A stretch of 10,916 bases of DNA from Clostridia bacterium (GCA_009929975.1 RZZF01000032.1:1-10916); one strand, 5' to 3'. Shown: positions 1-5,756, counted from the first letter of the stretch. Numbers and translations are program-made. The notes: generated from the sequence alone by a model not told the origin.

Positions 1-235
1 CGAATGCGATGGAAATCGCTTTGTCATCATCGATCGCCAGGCCTTGCGACTCGGCGATAACCGCTAGAAAGGAAAAATAAAGAACCGCCGGCAGAATCGT
101 GGACAGTTGATTGAGATTCAGCACGGTCTGCTGAATCAGCAGACCGATTCCTGCTGCGATGCAGATCAATAGATAGACGGTTCCTGCTTTTTTCACGTCG
201 TTCAGCAAATCCTTCCAGATGAATCGAACGATCAT
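1..235 (-). CDS. N-terminal fragment of a probable ABC-2-type membrane permease (runs off the left edge)
   Basis: An open frame of 78 codons starts at ATG 235 and continues past base 1, so only the N-terminus is visible. It begins MIVRFIWKDLLNDVKKAG, a short basic amphipathic stretch, followed by two hydrophobic segments at about residues 19-38 and 45-62, then an acidic loop (about residues 63-74) that ends in DDDK. A short N-terminal 'KDLL' helix followed directly by paired membrane spans is typical of small ABC-2 permease subunits (the ABC2_membrane_5 type), which normally work with a separate ATPase; no ATPase is visible here. An in-frame TAG five codons upstream fixes ATG 235 as the only ATG start. 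There is no convincing Shine-Dalgarno before it, and an 11-bp direct repeat covers the start region, so the start or the integrity of the gene is uncertain. Membrane location is well supported; the family is an inference. Confidence 0.55.
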   Translation of the reverse strand, partial: MIVRFIWKDLLNDVKKAGTVYLLICIAAGIGLLIQQTVLNLNQLSTILPAVLYFSFLAVIAESQGLAIDDDKAISIAF

Positions 236-285
236 CTTGGTTGTTGACTATTCGTAAAACGATCATCTCAATCGTTTGCAAGTTA

Positions 286-314
286 TATAAAAAGACAGAC
301 CAGCGGGATGTCAA
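286..314 (-). promoter_or_regulatory. Tentative promoter for the left-edge permease
   Basis: Read on the minus strand, a perfect TTGACA at 314-309 is followed after 17 bases by TTTATA (291-286), with further TATA-like overlaps just downstream (TATATA 289-284). The -35 is exact but the -10 matches consensus poorly at the ideal spacing. It would give a leader of roughly 40 bases to ATG 235. Its spacer contains one arm of a 15-nt inverted repeat, so the sequence may have another role. Confidence 0.3.
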
Positions 315-315
315 T

Positions 316-350
316 ATGTTATACCTTCGATCGTGCCGAATGTATAACAT
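316..350. promoter_or_regulatory. AT-rich inverted repeat: operator or RNA hairpin
   Basis: Arms 316-329 and 337-350 are inverted complements at 13 of 14 positions (only 325 and 341 disagree) around a 7-base spacer. It lies 1 base outside the TTGACA at 309-314 and 12 bases past the stop of the small ORF 363-446. As DNA it fits a two-fold operator for a dimeric regulator; as RNA it would be a 14-bp stem with one mismatch. It has no U-run directly after it, so it is not a standard intrinsic terminator. Confidence 0.55.
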
Positions 351-362
351 GTGCTTAAGAAA

Positions 363-446
363 TCAGAGTACTCTCCAATTTGCACCGGTGGCAAGAACCA
401 TCGCGAGCAGTGTTGCGATAACGCTAAGGATTCTTCTGAATTTCAT
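363..446 (-). CDS. Small hydrophobic peptide, 27 residues (candidate)
   Basis: The ORF runs from ATG 446 to TGA 363-365, 27 codons plus stop. It is preceded by a full AAGGAGG Shine-Dalgarno (462-456) nine bases from the ATG, as strong as any in the window. The peptide starts MKFRRILSV, has one hydrophobic span of about 15 residues (about residues 6-20) and ends in a short polar tail containing Trp and Arg. It therefore looks like a single-span membrane peptide or a bare signal peptide; it has no Cys and no lipobox. The Shine-Dalgarno lies inside a 12-bp hairpin and the ORF sits between the arms of a 15-nt inverted repeat. Possible roles: a type I toxin-like membrane peptide, an exported signal peptide, a regulatory leader peptide, or the surviving N-terminus of a decayed secreted protein. 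I do not recognise a family; that it is translated is an inference from the ribosome binding site. Confidence 0.45.
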   Translation of the reverse strand: MKFRRILSVIATLLAMVLATGANWRVL

Positions 447-449
447 GAT

Positions 450-500
450 GAACAACCTCCTTCTTGTACTCTACCTCTTCGCTATTCAGGCAGGTTGTTC
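450..500 (-). promoter_or_regulatory. Hairpin sequestering the small ORF's ribosome binding site
   Basis: On the minus-strand RNA, GAACAACCT (500-492) pairs with AGGTTGTTC (458-450). After a single bulged G (491), CCT (490-488) pairs with AGG (461-459). This gives 12 base pairs that bury the GGAGG core of the Shine-Dalgarno (462-456) and stop three bases before the ATG at 446. The loop is 26 bases (487-462). If folded, it should block ribosome entry until it is melted or an alternative pairing forms. Confidence 0.55.
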
Positions 501-538
501 CGCTTCGCTCTGCTGGTCTGTCTTTTCACCTCTTTCAG

Positions 539-554
539 GCTCTGTACTCAGAGC
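539..554 (-). other. Short hairpin after the 559-1215 gene
   Basis: GCTCTG (539-544) and CAGAGC (549-554) form a perfect 6-bp stem with a 4-base loop, four bases past the stop codon of the upstream minus-strand gene. No U-run follows on either strand, so I do not call it a terminator. It may stabilise an mRNA 3' end or simply space the two genes. Apart from this hairpin, the small ORF and the repeats listed, I see nothing else in the gap 236-558. Confidence 0.35.
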
Positions 555-558
555 TCAA

Positions 559-1215
559 CTAAGTCCGTTTCGGCCGGCTGATCGGCCGGTTCAGGGCCGA
601 GAGAACGGACATGACAACGGAGTGCATCTCCATCTCAGGGCTGGCAGCCGGCGCGATCCCGTACAGCATATAATCACCAAAGGGCTCAGTCATCGCCACT
701 GCCGTTGTACAGCAGGTGGTCCCGGCGATCTCTATCTGCTTGAGTTCAAGCAGCGTCAGCTCACATTCAGGGCCGCGGCAGGCCTTCAGCGCGTTGAGAC
801 AGGCATAAGCCGCCGTATGCAGCCGCGTCTTACCGTGCAAGGGTCCGCGGCTGTGGCCTTCATAGGTCTTGTCGCCCCGGGCGAGGACAACCGTCACATC
901 CTGATTCTGGCTGTCCAGATTCAAGGTAATCCGCCGGATCATCAGACGAGGTTCACTGCCCTTCCCCGGCAGCAGCATATGGCTGCCGACCTGGGCGACA
1001 CTGATCATCTTATAGTCAAGATCAAGTCCGAGCATCGCCATGGCAGCGGACTGGATATCCCGGACCAGCTGCTTTGGTGATTTGCTCAGATCACTCAGGA
1101 CATGGATTTCTGTAATGGAATCGTCATTATTGAGGACGGTTCGAGCCGCGACCACGCCACTCAGGCGTGAAATCAGCTGATCCAGTTCAACTTGAAGATC
1201 AATTATCTCCTGCAT
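559..1215 (-). CDS. Conserved protein of unknown function, 218 residues
   Basis: The start ATG 1215 is fixed by AGGAGG at 1226-1221, five bases upstream; the gene stops with TAG at 561-559. The protein is soluble, with no signal peptide or membrane segment. The N-terminal half reads as a coiled helix (residues 1-18), then a conserved-looking block around 30-75 (ITEIHVLSD, SKSPKQLVRDIQSA and YKMISVAQV). The C-terminal half (about 90-218) has an alternating strand/helix pattern ending in SVLSALNRP. The SPKQLVRDI...KISVAQV pattern recalls uncharacterised Firmicutes proteins, but I cannot attach a function. It has its own extended -10 promoter about 65 bases upstream, so it is probably transcribed separately from the 1344-2612 gene. 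It could also be the source of transcription through the small-ORF region downstream. Confidence 0.8.
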   Translation of the reverse strand: MQEIIDLQVELDQLISRLSGVVAARTVLNNDDSITEIHVLSDLSKSPKQLVRDIQSAAMAMLGLDLDYKMISVAQVGSHMLLPGKGSEPRLMIRRITLNLDSQNQDVTVVLARGDKTYEGHSRGPLHGKTRLHTAAYACLNALKACRGPECELTLLELKQIEIAGTTCCTTAVAMTEPFGDYMLYGIAPAASPEMEMHSVVMSVLSALNRPISRPKRT

Positions 1216-1250
1216 GGCTTCCTCCTGCTGTCATTGACCGGTGCCCGTGG

Positions 1251-1263
1251 TTATTGTCAATAA
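1251..1263. promoter_or_regulatory. Operator-like palindrome upstream of the 559-1215 gene
   Basis: TTATTGTCAATAA is a two-fold symmetric site (six-base arms around a central T). It lies between the predicted transcription start (about 1273) and the ribosome binding site of the minus-strand gene starting at 1215. The position suits a repressor roadblock. The overlapping GTCAAT (1256-1261) also pairs with ATTGAC (1233-1238), so an RNA hairpin is an alternative reading. The regulator is unknown. Confidence 0.35.
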
Positions 1264-1279
1264 ATCCATACTATCGACC

Positions 1280-1288
1280 ATTGTATCA
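1280..1288 (-). promoter_or_regulatory. Extended -10 promoter for the 559-1215 gene
   Basis: Minus strand reads TGATACAAT at 1288-1280, an extended -10 (TGn plus TACAAT, one mismatch to consensus). No good -35 is seen at 16-18 bases, as is usual when a TG element is present. The predicted start near 1273 gives a leader of about 58 bases. The remaining spacer 1289-1343 toward the previous gene holds nothing else I can support. Confidence 0.5.
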
Positions 1289-1343
1289 CAAATCAGATTA
1301 CATTCTGACATCTGCATATTGCATTTTCATGGCATTTATGATT

Positions 1344-2612
1344 TCAGCGGAGAACAAGCAAGGCCATCAGATTATCAACACTCCAGACACGGACCAGAGC
1401 ATCCGGTTCAATCCTGAAGATCGCCGAGCGGACGTCACTGGTCTGACTGGTCGCGCGATATGAGAGCAGGCGGTCGACTGCCAGATTATACAGGACAGGG
1501 TCATCAGCGGTCAGCGCCAGTCTGGCGGCCAGCGCATAGATCAGAGGTCGTTCCCCTTCCACAGCCGGATCCCCCTGGACGGAGTGATACGCCATATACA
1601 GGGCGCCGCGATTGTACAACTGGTCCTTAAGCCAGCTGAGGCAGCGCTCCGGTAGCTGGCCGATTTCAGCCAGGTGAATCATCGCCCGCAGCGACGGCTC
1701 AAGCTCAAGATAAGGCTGGTCGCCGCTGAACAGAACATATTGCCGGTCGTCTGCGCTCCAGGCTAAAGCGAATAACGGCAATTCATCACCGGCATAACCT
1801 TCTTGTATGACGCGTAAGGCCTCGTCCCGCAAAGGCTGCCACTTCTCATCAATCTGGATCAAGTCGGTCAATGCCAGCAGATCTAGATCCGCCAGACGGA
1901 CGACCGTCAGGATCGGGACAGTGGGATCCGGCGTCGGCGTCGCAGTTGGCCGGGGCGTCGGTGTCGCGGCCGGATCCGGTGCCGGCAGAGGTGACGGCAC
2001 CGCTACCGGAAGACCTGAAGGTAGTTTCCCGTCATAGTCGGCCAGCAGCTGGTCGGACAAGGCCTGCAAGGCGTCAAGCCGGCCGGCATCCGGCCACAGC
2101 GTCATGGACTGGCCCAGCAGCTGCAGCACCTGCTGCTGCTCAGCCGGCAGCCACCGGCTGTCGCCGGACAGCGGAAATCGCGATCCACCTGATTCGAGCC
2201 ATTGTGTGCTGAACGCTTCCCACCAGTCGGTAAAATCACGCCGGTCCTTCTGCTCAAGCAGAAGCTGACCGTAGAGGAGCTGGTCAGACAGCAGTGCCGA
2301 ATCAGATCGTTGGGCCGGCGGCTGGCGGAGCGGACCGGCCTGCTGATACCATTCATACCAGACCAGCCCGTCTGCCAGGCGCAATTCTGCCCGATCACGC
2401 AAAGCGGCTGTCATATCGCCATATGTATCATATAAATCAGATTGATCAGCCGGGAAGTCCGGCAGGCCGAACTGGATATCCGGTATGTCAGTACGCTTCG
2501 GCCAGAAGCGCCATATAACCGCCATGACAGCCAGCAGCAGCACAAGCACCAGAACCAGCCATAAAAGCCGGCGCTTCAATGTTCCACTTGCAGGTCGTAT
2601 CCTCAGTTGCAT
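1344..2612 (-). CDS. Membrane-anchored extracytoplasmic protein with Pro/Thr linker; possible all-helical glycosidase-like fold
   Basis: I chose ATG 2612 because GGAG (2622-2619) lies six bases upstream. Two further in-frame ATGs at 2618 and 2624 have no ribosome binding site; the 2624 start would give 426 residues instead of 422. Numbering from 2612: basic N-terminus, one membrane span at about 15-36, then an extracytoplasmic part of two helical regions (about 45-200 and 235-422) joined by a low-complexity linker (about 202-233) rich in Pro, Thr and Ala (PTPRPTATPTPDPT). Repeated helix pairs with aromatic patches (WYEWYQQ, FTDWWEAF) and the closing YALAARLAL...LYNLAVDRLLSY pattern recall secreted six-hairpin (GH8-like) glycosidases. 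The acidic catalytic residues cannot be assigned with confidence, so enzymatic activity is unproven. Cell-envelope location is well supported. A promoter lies directly upstream, divergent from tmcAL. Confidence 0.75.
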   Translation of the reverse strand: MQLRIRPASGTLKRRLLWLVLVLVLLLAVMAVIWRFWPKRTDIPDIQFGLPDFPADQSDLYDTYGDMTAALRDRAELRLADGLVWYEWYQQAGPLRQPPAQRSDSALLSDQLLYGQLLLEQKDRRDFTDWWEAFSTQWLESGGSRFPLSGDSRWLPAEQQQVLQLLGQSMTLWPDAGRLDALQALSDQLLADYDGKLPSGLPVAVPSPLPAPDPAATPTPRPTATPTPDPTVPILTVVRLADLDLLALTDLIQIDEKWQPLRDEALRVIQEGYAGDELPLFALAWSADDRQYVLFSGDQPYLELEPSLRAMIHLAEIGQLPERCLSWLKDQLYNRGALYMAYHSVQGDPAVEGERPLIYALAARLALTADDPVLYNLAVDRLLSYRATSQTSDVRSAIFRIEPDALVRVWSVDNLMALLVLR

Positions 2613-2657
2613 GGCCATCTCCATCCGGCAGCAGAACCGCGGCCGGTCATGTCCAGT

Positions 2658-2685
2658 ATTTTAGCAAAAAGGCGCTCTTCTGCAA
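2658..2685 (-). promoter_or_regulatory. Promoter for the 1344-2612 gene
   Basis: Minus strand has TTGCAG (2685-2680), a 16-base spacer and TAAAAT (2663-2658) preceded by TGC, giving an extended -10. It lies back to back with the tmcAL promoter at 2705-2713, so the two divergent genes share about 100 bases of control region. Confidence 0.55.
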
Positions 2686-2704
2686 AGCACCGGCTGTGGC
2701 CGCG

Positions 2705-2713
2705 TGATATAAT
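2705..2713 (+). promoter_or_regulatory. Extended -10 promoter giving a leaderless tmcAL mRNA
   Basis: TGATATAAT is a perfect extended -10 with the last T seven bases before the A of the tmcAL ATG (2720). Normal -10 to start spacing therefore puts transcription start on the initiation codon itself. No Shine-Dalgarno exists between 2690 and 2719 and no clear -35 is seen (AAGCAC at 17-base spacing). Confidence 0.6.
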
Positions 2714-2719
2714 CGTGCC

Positions 2720-3997
2720 ATGGAAATTATCGCAATCATCGCTGAATATAATCCCTTTCATCTCGGACATGCCCGCCAGATCGCGGCGGCCCGCCGTTTT
2801 TTCGGTCAGGACTGTCCTGTCATCGTCGCCATGAGCGGCAGTTTCACCCAACGCGGTGAACCGGCTCTGCTCGACAAATGGACGCGGACGCGTATCGCGC
2901 TGAGCAGCGGTGCTGATCTGGTCTTCGAGCTGCCATTTATCTCCGCGACCGCCAGCGCGCAGGGTTTCGCCCGCGGGGGTGTCCGACTTCTGCAGGCCAC
3001 CGGACTGCGCGCCCGTCTCGTTTTCGGCAGCGAATCCGGACAACTGGAGGATCTTGATAAGCTGGCCGGATTTCTCGCGGATGAGTCGGATGATTTTCGT
3101 CTGGCACTGCGGCAGGGTCTTGAGGACGGCTTATCATTCGCCGCGGCACGCCAGCAGGCTGCCGCTGCCTGTCTCGAAACTCCCGAGCTAGCCGCGCTGC
3201 TGAGCCAGTCGAACAATATTCTGGCCGTTGAATATCTGATGGCCCTGCAGCCACTGAGTCCGCGGCGGCTTCAGCCCTGGACAAATCCGCGCGAAGGCCA
3301 GTCCTACCGTGAGTCATCCTGGCAAAACGATCAACAGGCCAGCGCGTCAGCGATCCGCGCCATTGTGCGCCGTCTGCGCGACCAGGATAATCTGTCACCG
3401 GCCCGGGCAGTCACTCTTTTACGCCAACAGATGCCAGCCGCCGCGCTGGCGGAAATACTGCAAGCCTGGCAAAAAGGCCCGGGGCCTTTGTTCCAGGAAG
3501 ACTTCGCGGTACCGATCATCAGCTTGCTGCGGCGCGCGGACGAACCGTCGATTGATCAGGTTCCCGGCATGGCTGAAGGACTTGGCCGGCGTCTGCTCGA
3601 AGCAGCCCGCCGACCAGGAACCGATGCGGGAGGCCGACTGGAAACCTTGTGCCGTGACGCCGCAACCCGGCGTTTTCCTCGGACCCGAATCAACCGGGCC
3701 CTGCTCAGTCTGCTCAGCGGAACCACTAAGGAGGACCTCGAGCAGGCCGGTCGAAACCAGAAGCCACCCTACCTGCGGGTTCTCGGCTTTTCGCGCCAGG
3801 GACGATACCTGCTTCGAATGATGAGAAAGACAGCGGAATGTCCGATCATCCTCAACGCGTCTGATTTTCTCGAACATCAGCAAGATCCGTTTCTCTCACG
3901 GATGGCCGCGCTGGATATCCGCTCAACGGATTTATGGTTTCTGCAGGCCGGTGAACGATGCGGCCGCGACTTTGACACCCCTCCGATAATGCGCTAA
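2720..3997 (+). CDS. tmcAL: tRNA(Met) cytidine acetate ligase TmcAL
   Basis: TmcAL (formerly YlbM) uses acetate and ATP to make N4-acetylcytidine at the wobble base of elongator tRNA-Met in the cytoplasm. The 425-residue protein matches the family's usual length and shows its hallmarks: IIAEYNPFHLGH at residues 6-17 with the nucleotidyltransferase HxGH motif, SGSFTQRGEPALLDKW at 39-54, DLVFELPF at 66-73, FGSE at 102-105 and SNNILAVEYL at 164-173, then SASAIR at 208-213. The C-terminal half is less conserved and helical. ATG 2720 is the natural start because MEIIAIIAEYNP is the family N-terminus; there is no ribosome binding site, and the promoter position implies a leaderless message. It precedes tyrS by 42 bases, and the tyrS -10 overlaps its stop codon. 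Both products act on tRNA. Confidence 0.93.
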   Translation: MEIIAIIAEYNPFHLGHARQIAAARRFFGQDCPVIVAMSGSFTQRGEPALLDKWTRTRIALSSGADLVFELPFISATASAQGFARGGVRLLQATGLRARLVFGSESGQLEDLDKLAGFLADESDDFRLALRQGLEDGLSFAAARQQAAAACLETPELAALLSQSNNILAVEYLMALQPLSPRRLQPWTNPREGQSYRESSWQNDQQASASAIRAIVRRLRDQDNLSPARAVTLLRQQMPAAALAEILQAWQKGPGPLFQEDFAVPIISLLRRADEPSIDQVPGMAEGLGRRLLEAARRPGTDAGGRLETLCRDAATRRFPRTRINRALLSLLSGTTKEDLEQAGRNQKPPYLRVLGFSRQGRYLLRMMRKTAECPIILNASDFLEHQQDPFLSRMAALDIRSTDLWFLQAGERCGRDFDTPPIMR

Positions 3998-4000
3998 AAT
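3972..4000 (+). promoter_or_regulatory. Strong promoter for tyrS, inside the 3' end of tmcAL
   Basis: TTGACA (3972-3977), a 17-base spacer and TAAAAT (3995-4000) form a near-consensus promoter. The tmcAL stop codon (3995-3997) is part of the -10. Predicted start near 4007 leaves a leader of only about 33 bases, too short for a T-box. Confidence 0.7.
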
Positions 4001-4039
4001 GATCCAGATCCGCCTATTTTCAGAAAGGACAACGTTAAG

Positions 4040-5284
4040 ATGGCTGAGCACACAAAGACGAATGTTTTCGATATTCTCAAAGATCGCGGGTACCTGGCCC
4101 AGGTAACACATGAGCACGAGATCCGTGAATTACTCTCCCGTCCCGGCGTTTCTTTTTATATCGGTTTTGATCCGACAGCAGACAGCCTGCATGTCGGCCA
4201 CTTTGTCCAGATGATGGTCATGGCCCATATGCAGAAAGCCGGACACCGGCCGATCGTCCTGCTTGGCGGCGGCACCGGCATGATCGGTGATCCTTCCGGC
4301 CGCAGCGATCTGCGCCAGGTCCTGACCAAAGAGCTGATCGATCATAATGTCAAACGCTTTCGAGAGCAGATGAAAATCCTGATTGACTTCGATCAGGACC
4401 GGGCCGTCATGGTTGACAATGCCGAGTGGCTGCTTTCTCTGAACTACATTGAGTTTCTGCGTGATATCGGAGCGCATTTCTCTGTCAACCGCATGCTGAC
4501 AGCAGAGTGTTTCCGTCAACGTCTTGAGAAAGGCCTATCTTTTCTCGAATTCAATTACATGCTGATGCAGGCCTATGATTTCCTCTATCTCTCACGCCAT
4601 CTGGACTGCCGCCTGGAACTGGGCGGTGATGACCAGTGGTCGAATATTCTCGCCGGCATCGATCTGGTCAGGCGTAAGGACCAGAAAGATGTCTATGGCA
4701 TGACATTCCAACTGCTGACGACCAGCACGGGGGTCAAGATGGGAAAAACCGCCGGTGGCGCGGTTTGGCTTGATGCCGCGAAAACCAGCCCTTTTGATTT
4801 CTACCAGTACTGGCGCAATATCGACGACGCGGATGTCATCCGCTGCATGAAGCTGCTGACCTTCCTTGATCTCGATGAAATCGAGGGTTATGCCGGACTG
4901 CGTGACCAGGCGATCAATCAGGCGAAGAAAAAACTGGCATATGAAGTAACGGCGATTGTCCATGGACAGAACACGGCCATGGCTGCCCAGAAGCAGGCTG
5001 AAGCCTTGTTTGAAGGCAGCGGGCGGGCTGATTCCATGCCCGAGACCAGTGTCAGCGGCCAACTGGCCGCTGACGGCATCCGTCTGCTTGACATCATGCT
5101 TGAAGCCGGCCTGATCGCGTCTAAAGGTGAAGGGCGCCGGCTGATGCAGCAAAATGGGATCAGCCTGAACGATGAAAAAGTTGTGGATCCGGATTATTGT
5201 CTGACAGAGCAGGATTTTACCGGCGGTGAGGCGATCATCCGCAAGGGTAAAAAAGTTTATCACCGGCTGCGTAAAAGAACTTGA
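4040..5284 (+). CDS. tyrS: Tyrosyl-tRNA synthetase
   Basis: TyrRS, a class I synthetase, charges tRNA-Tyr with tyrosine using ATP, normally as a cytoplasmic homodimer. The 414-residue protein has all parts in order. The tyrosine-binding stretch [16 protein letters not shown] spans residues 39-54 with HVGH as the HIGH motif. It is followed by GDPSGRS (83-89), QAYDF (177-181), GGDDQWSNI (195-203) and KMGKT (233-237) as the KMSKS-type loop. A C-terminal S4-like RNA-binding domain covers about 345-410 ([22 protein letters not shown]...). Start ATG 4040 follows GAAAGGA (4023-4029) by ten bases. It has its own strong promoter but may also be read from tmcAL. A terminator follows 17 bases after the stop. 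Many Firmicutes tyrS genes carry a tyrosine T-box leader; this one does not have room for one. Confidence 0.97.
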   Translation: MAEHTKTNVFDILKDRGYLAQVTHEHEIRELLSRPGVSFYIGFDPTADSLHVGHFVQMMVMAHMQKAGHRPIVLLGGGTGMIGDPSGRSDLRQVLTKELIDHNVKRFREQMKILIDFDQDRAVMVDNAEWLLSLNYIEFLRDIGAHFSVNRMLTAECFRQRLEKGLSFLEFNYMLMQAYDFLYLSRHLDCRLELGGDDQWSNILAGIDLVRRKDQKDVYGMTFQLLTTSTGVKMGKTAGGAVWLDAAKTSPFDFYQYWRNIDDADVIRCMKLLTFLDLDEIEGYAGLRDQAINQAKKKLAYEVTAIVHGQNTAMAAQKQAEALFEGSGRADSMPETSVSGQLAADGIRLLDIMLEAGLIASKGEGRRLMQQNGISLNDEKVVDPDYCLTEQDFTGGEAIIRKGKKVYHRLRKRT

Positions 5285-5301
5285 ATCGTATCGTGATATA
5301 A

Positions 5302-5345
5302 AAAAAGGCTGTTTCAATCAATTAATTGCTTGAAACAGCCTTTTT
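5302..5345. terminator. Bidirectional intrinsic terminator between tyrS and rpsT
   Basis: Arms 5302-5317 and 5330-5345 are perfect 16-bp complements, with a GGCTGTTTCAA core flanked by A5 on one side and T5 on the other. Each strand therefore has a stem followed by a U-run. The 12-base loop contains the small palindrome CAATTAATTG. It serves the convergent genes tyrS (plus) and rpsT (minus). Confidence 0.93.
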
Positions 5346-5366
5346 ATCATTCATGTAACTCGGACA

Positions 5367-5630
5367 TCAGCCACGCGACTTATTGATCGCTTTCGCGATT
5401 CTGGATTTTTTGCGGGCCACTGTATTTTTATGGAAATAACCTTTCGCTGCTGCTTTATCCAGACTGGACTGAGTCTCTTTGAATATGACTTCAGCCTGCT
5501 CAATGGACTCAGCCATGGCGGTACGGGTTTTTTTGATCTGCGTGCGCATTTCACTCCGTTTGCTCCTGTTGGCCTGCGCCTTCTTATCGGCGACCTTGAC
5601 GCGTTTCATCGCGGATTTAATATTTGGCAT
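5367..5630 (-). CDS. rpsT: 30S ribosomal protein S20
   Basis: S20 is a primary 16S-binding protein of the small ribosomal subunit. The 87-residue product has the family length and shape: MPNIKSAMKRVK at the start, a long Lys/Arg-rich helix, and LDKAAAKGYFHKNTVARKKSRIAKAIN at about residues 57-83. ATG 5630 is certain: a full TCACCTCC complement (GGAGGTGA at 5642-5635) lies four bases upstream. A much longer in-frame open stretch upstream, to 6044, is only the shadow of the basic rnj N-terminus. The gene stands alone, with its own promoter about 50 bases upstream and a shared terminator downstream, and is divergent from rnj. Confidence 0.97.
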   Translation of the reverse strand: MPNIKSAMKRVKVADKKAQANRSKRSEMRTQIKKTRTAMAESIEQAEVIFKETQSSLDKAAAKGYFHKNTVARKKSRIAKAINKSRG

Positions 5631-5676
5631 ACCTTCACCTCCCGCCTGGAAATTCCGTTTATTTTCGCACTCGAGT

Positions 5677-5705
5677 ATTCTATCATGGAAGATAAACCGA
5701 TGCAA
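5677..5705 (-). promoter_or_regulatory. Promoter for rpsT
   Basis: Minus strand has TTGCAT (5705-5700), a 17-base spacer and TAGAAT (5682-5677) preceded by TGA, an extended -10. The predicted start near 5670 gives a leader of about 40 bases with no large structure seen. Confidence 0.7.
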
Positions 5706-5756
5706 GACCTGCCAGCGGCCACTGCAGTAATTTTCATAGGAATACGCTCGGCCACG

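Larger units (their letters stand above)
290..526. repeat. Perfect 15-nt inverted repeat enclosing the small ORF
   Basis: Bases 290-304 (AAAAGACAGACCAGC) and 512-526 (GCTGGTCTGTCTTTT) are exact reverse complements, 207 bases apart. A 15-nt match of this kind within a few hundred bases is not expected by chance (order of 1 in 10,000). On a minus-strand transcript the upstream arm could pair with the downstream arm, which is followed by a U-run and an AT-rich stretch, closing the whole segment. No target-site duplication is visible outside the arms, but terminal repeats of a small mobile-element remnant remain possible. Confidence 0.6.

Noticed and set aside
27..350. Minus-strand open frame of 107 codons overlapping the left-edge gene and the AT-rich hairpin
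   Set aside because: It is rich in Arg/Ser with no hydrophobic or domain pattern, starts inside the inverted repeat, and conflicts with the overlapping frame (1-235) that gives a convincing membrane protein.
539..554. Hairpin at 539-554 as a terminator of the 559-1215 gene
   Set aside because: The stem is only 6 bp and no U-run follows on the minus strand.
571..590. CGGCCG-rich inverted repeat at the end of the 559-1215 gene
   Set aside because: It is explained by Arg-Pro codons (CGG CCG) repeated in the coding tail and has no terminator features.
241..1080. Plus-strand open frame of 279 codons
   Set aside because: It has no ribosome binding site and is antisense to the well-supported 559-1215 gene; its composition is that of a shadow frame.
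1920..2010. Short GGCGTCGG-like tandem repeats
   Set aside because: They encode the Pro/Thr linker of the membrane-anchored protein; this is coding low complexity, not a separate DNA repeat.
4001..4039. T-box or other riboswitch before tyrS
   Set aside because: A near-consensus promoter leaves only about 33 bases of leader, too short for a T-box, and no T-box sequence is seen.
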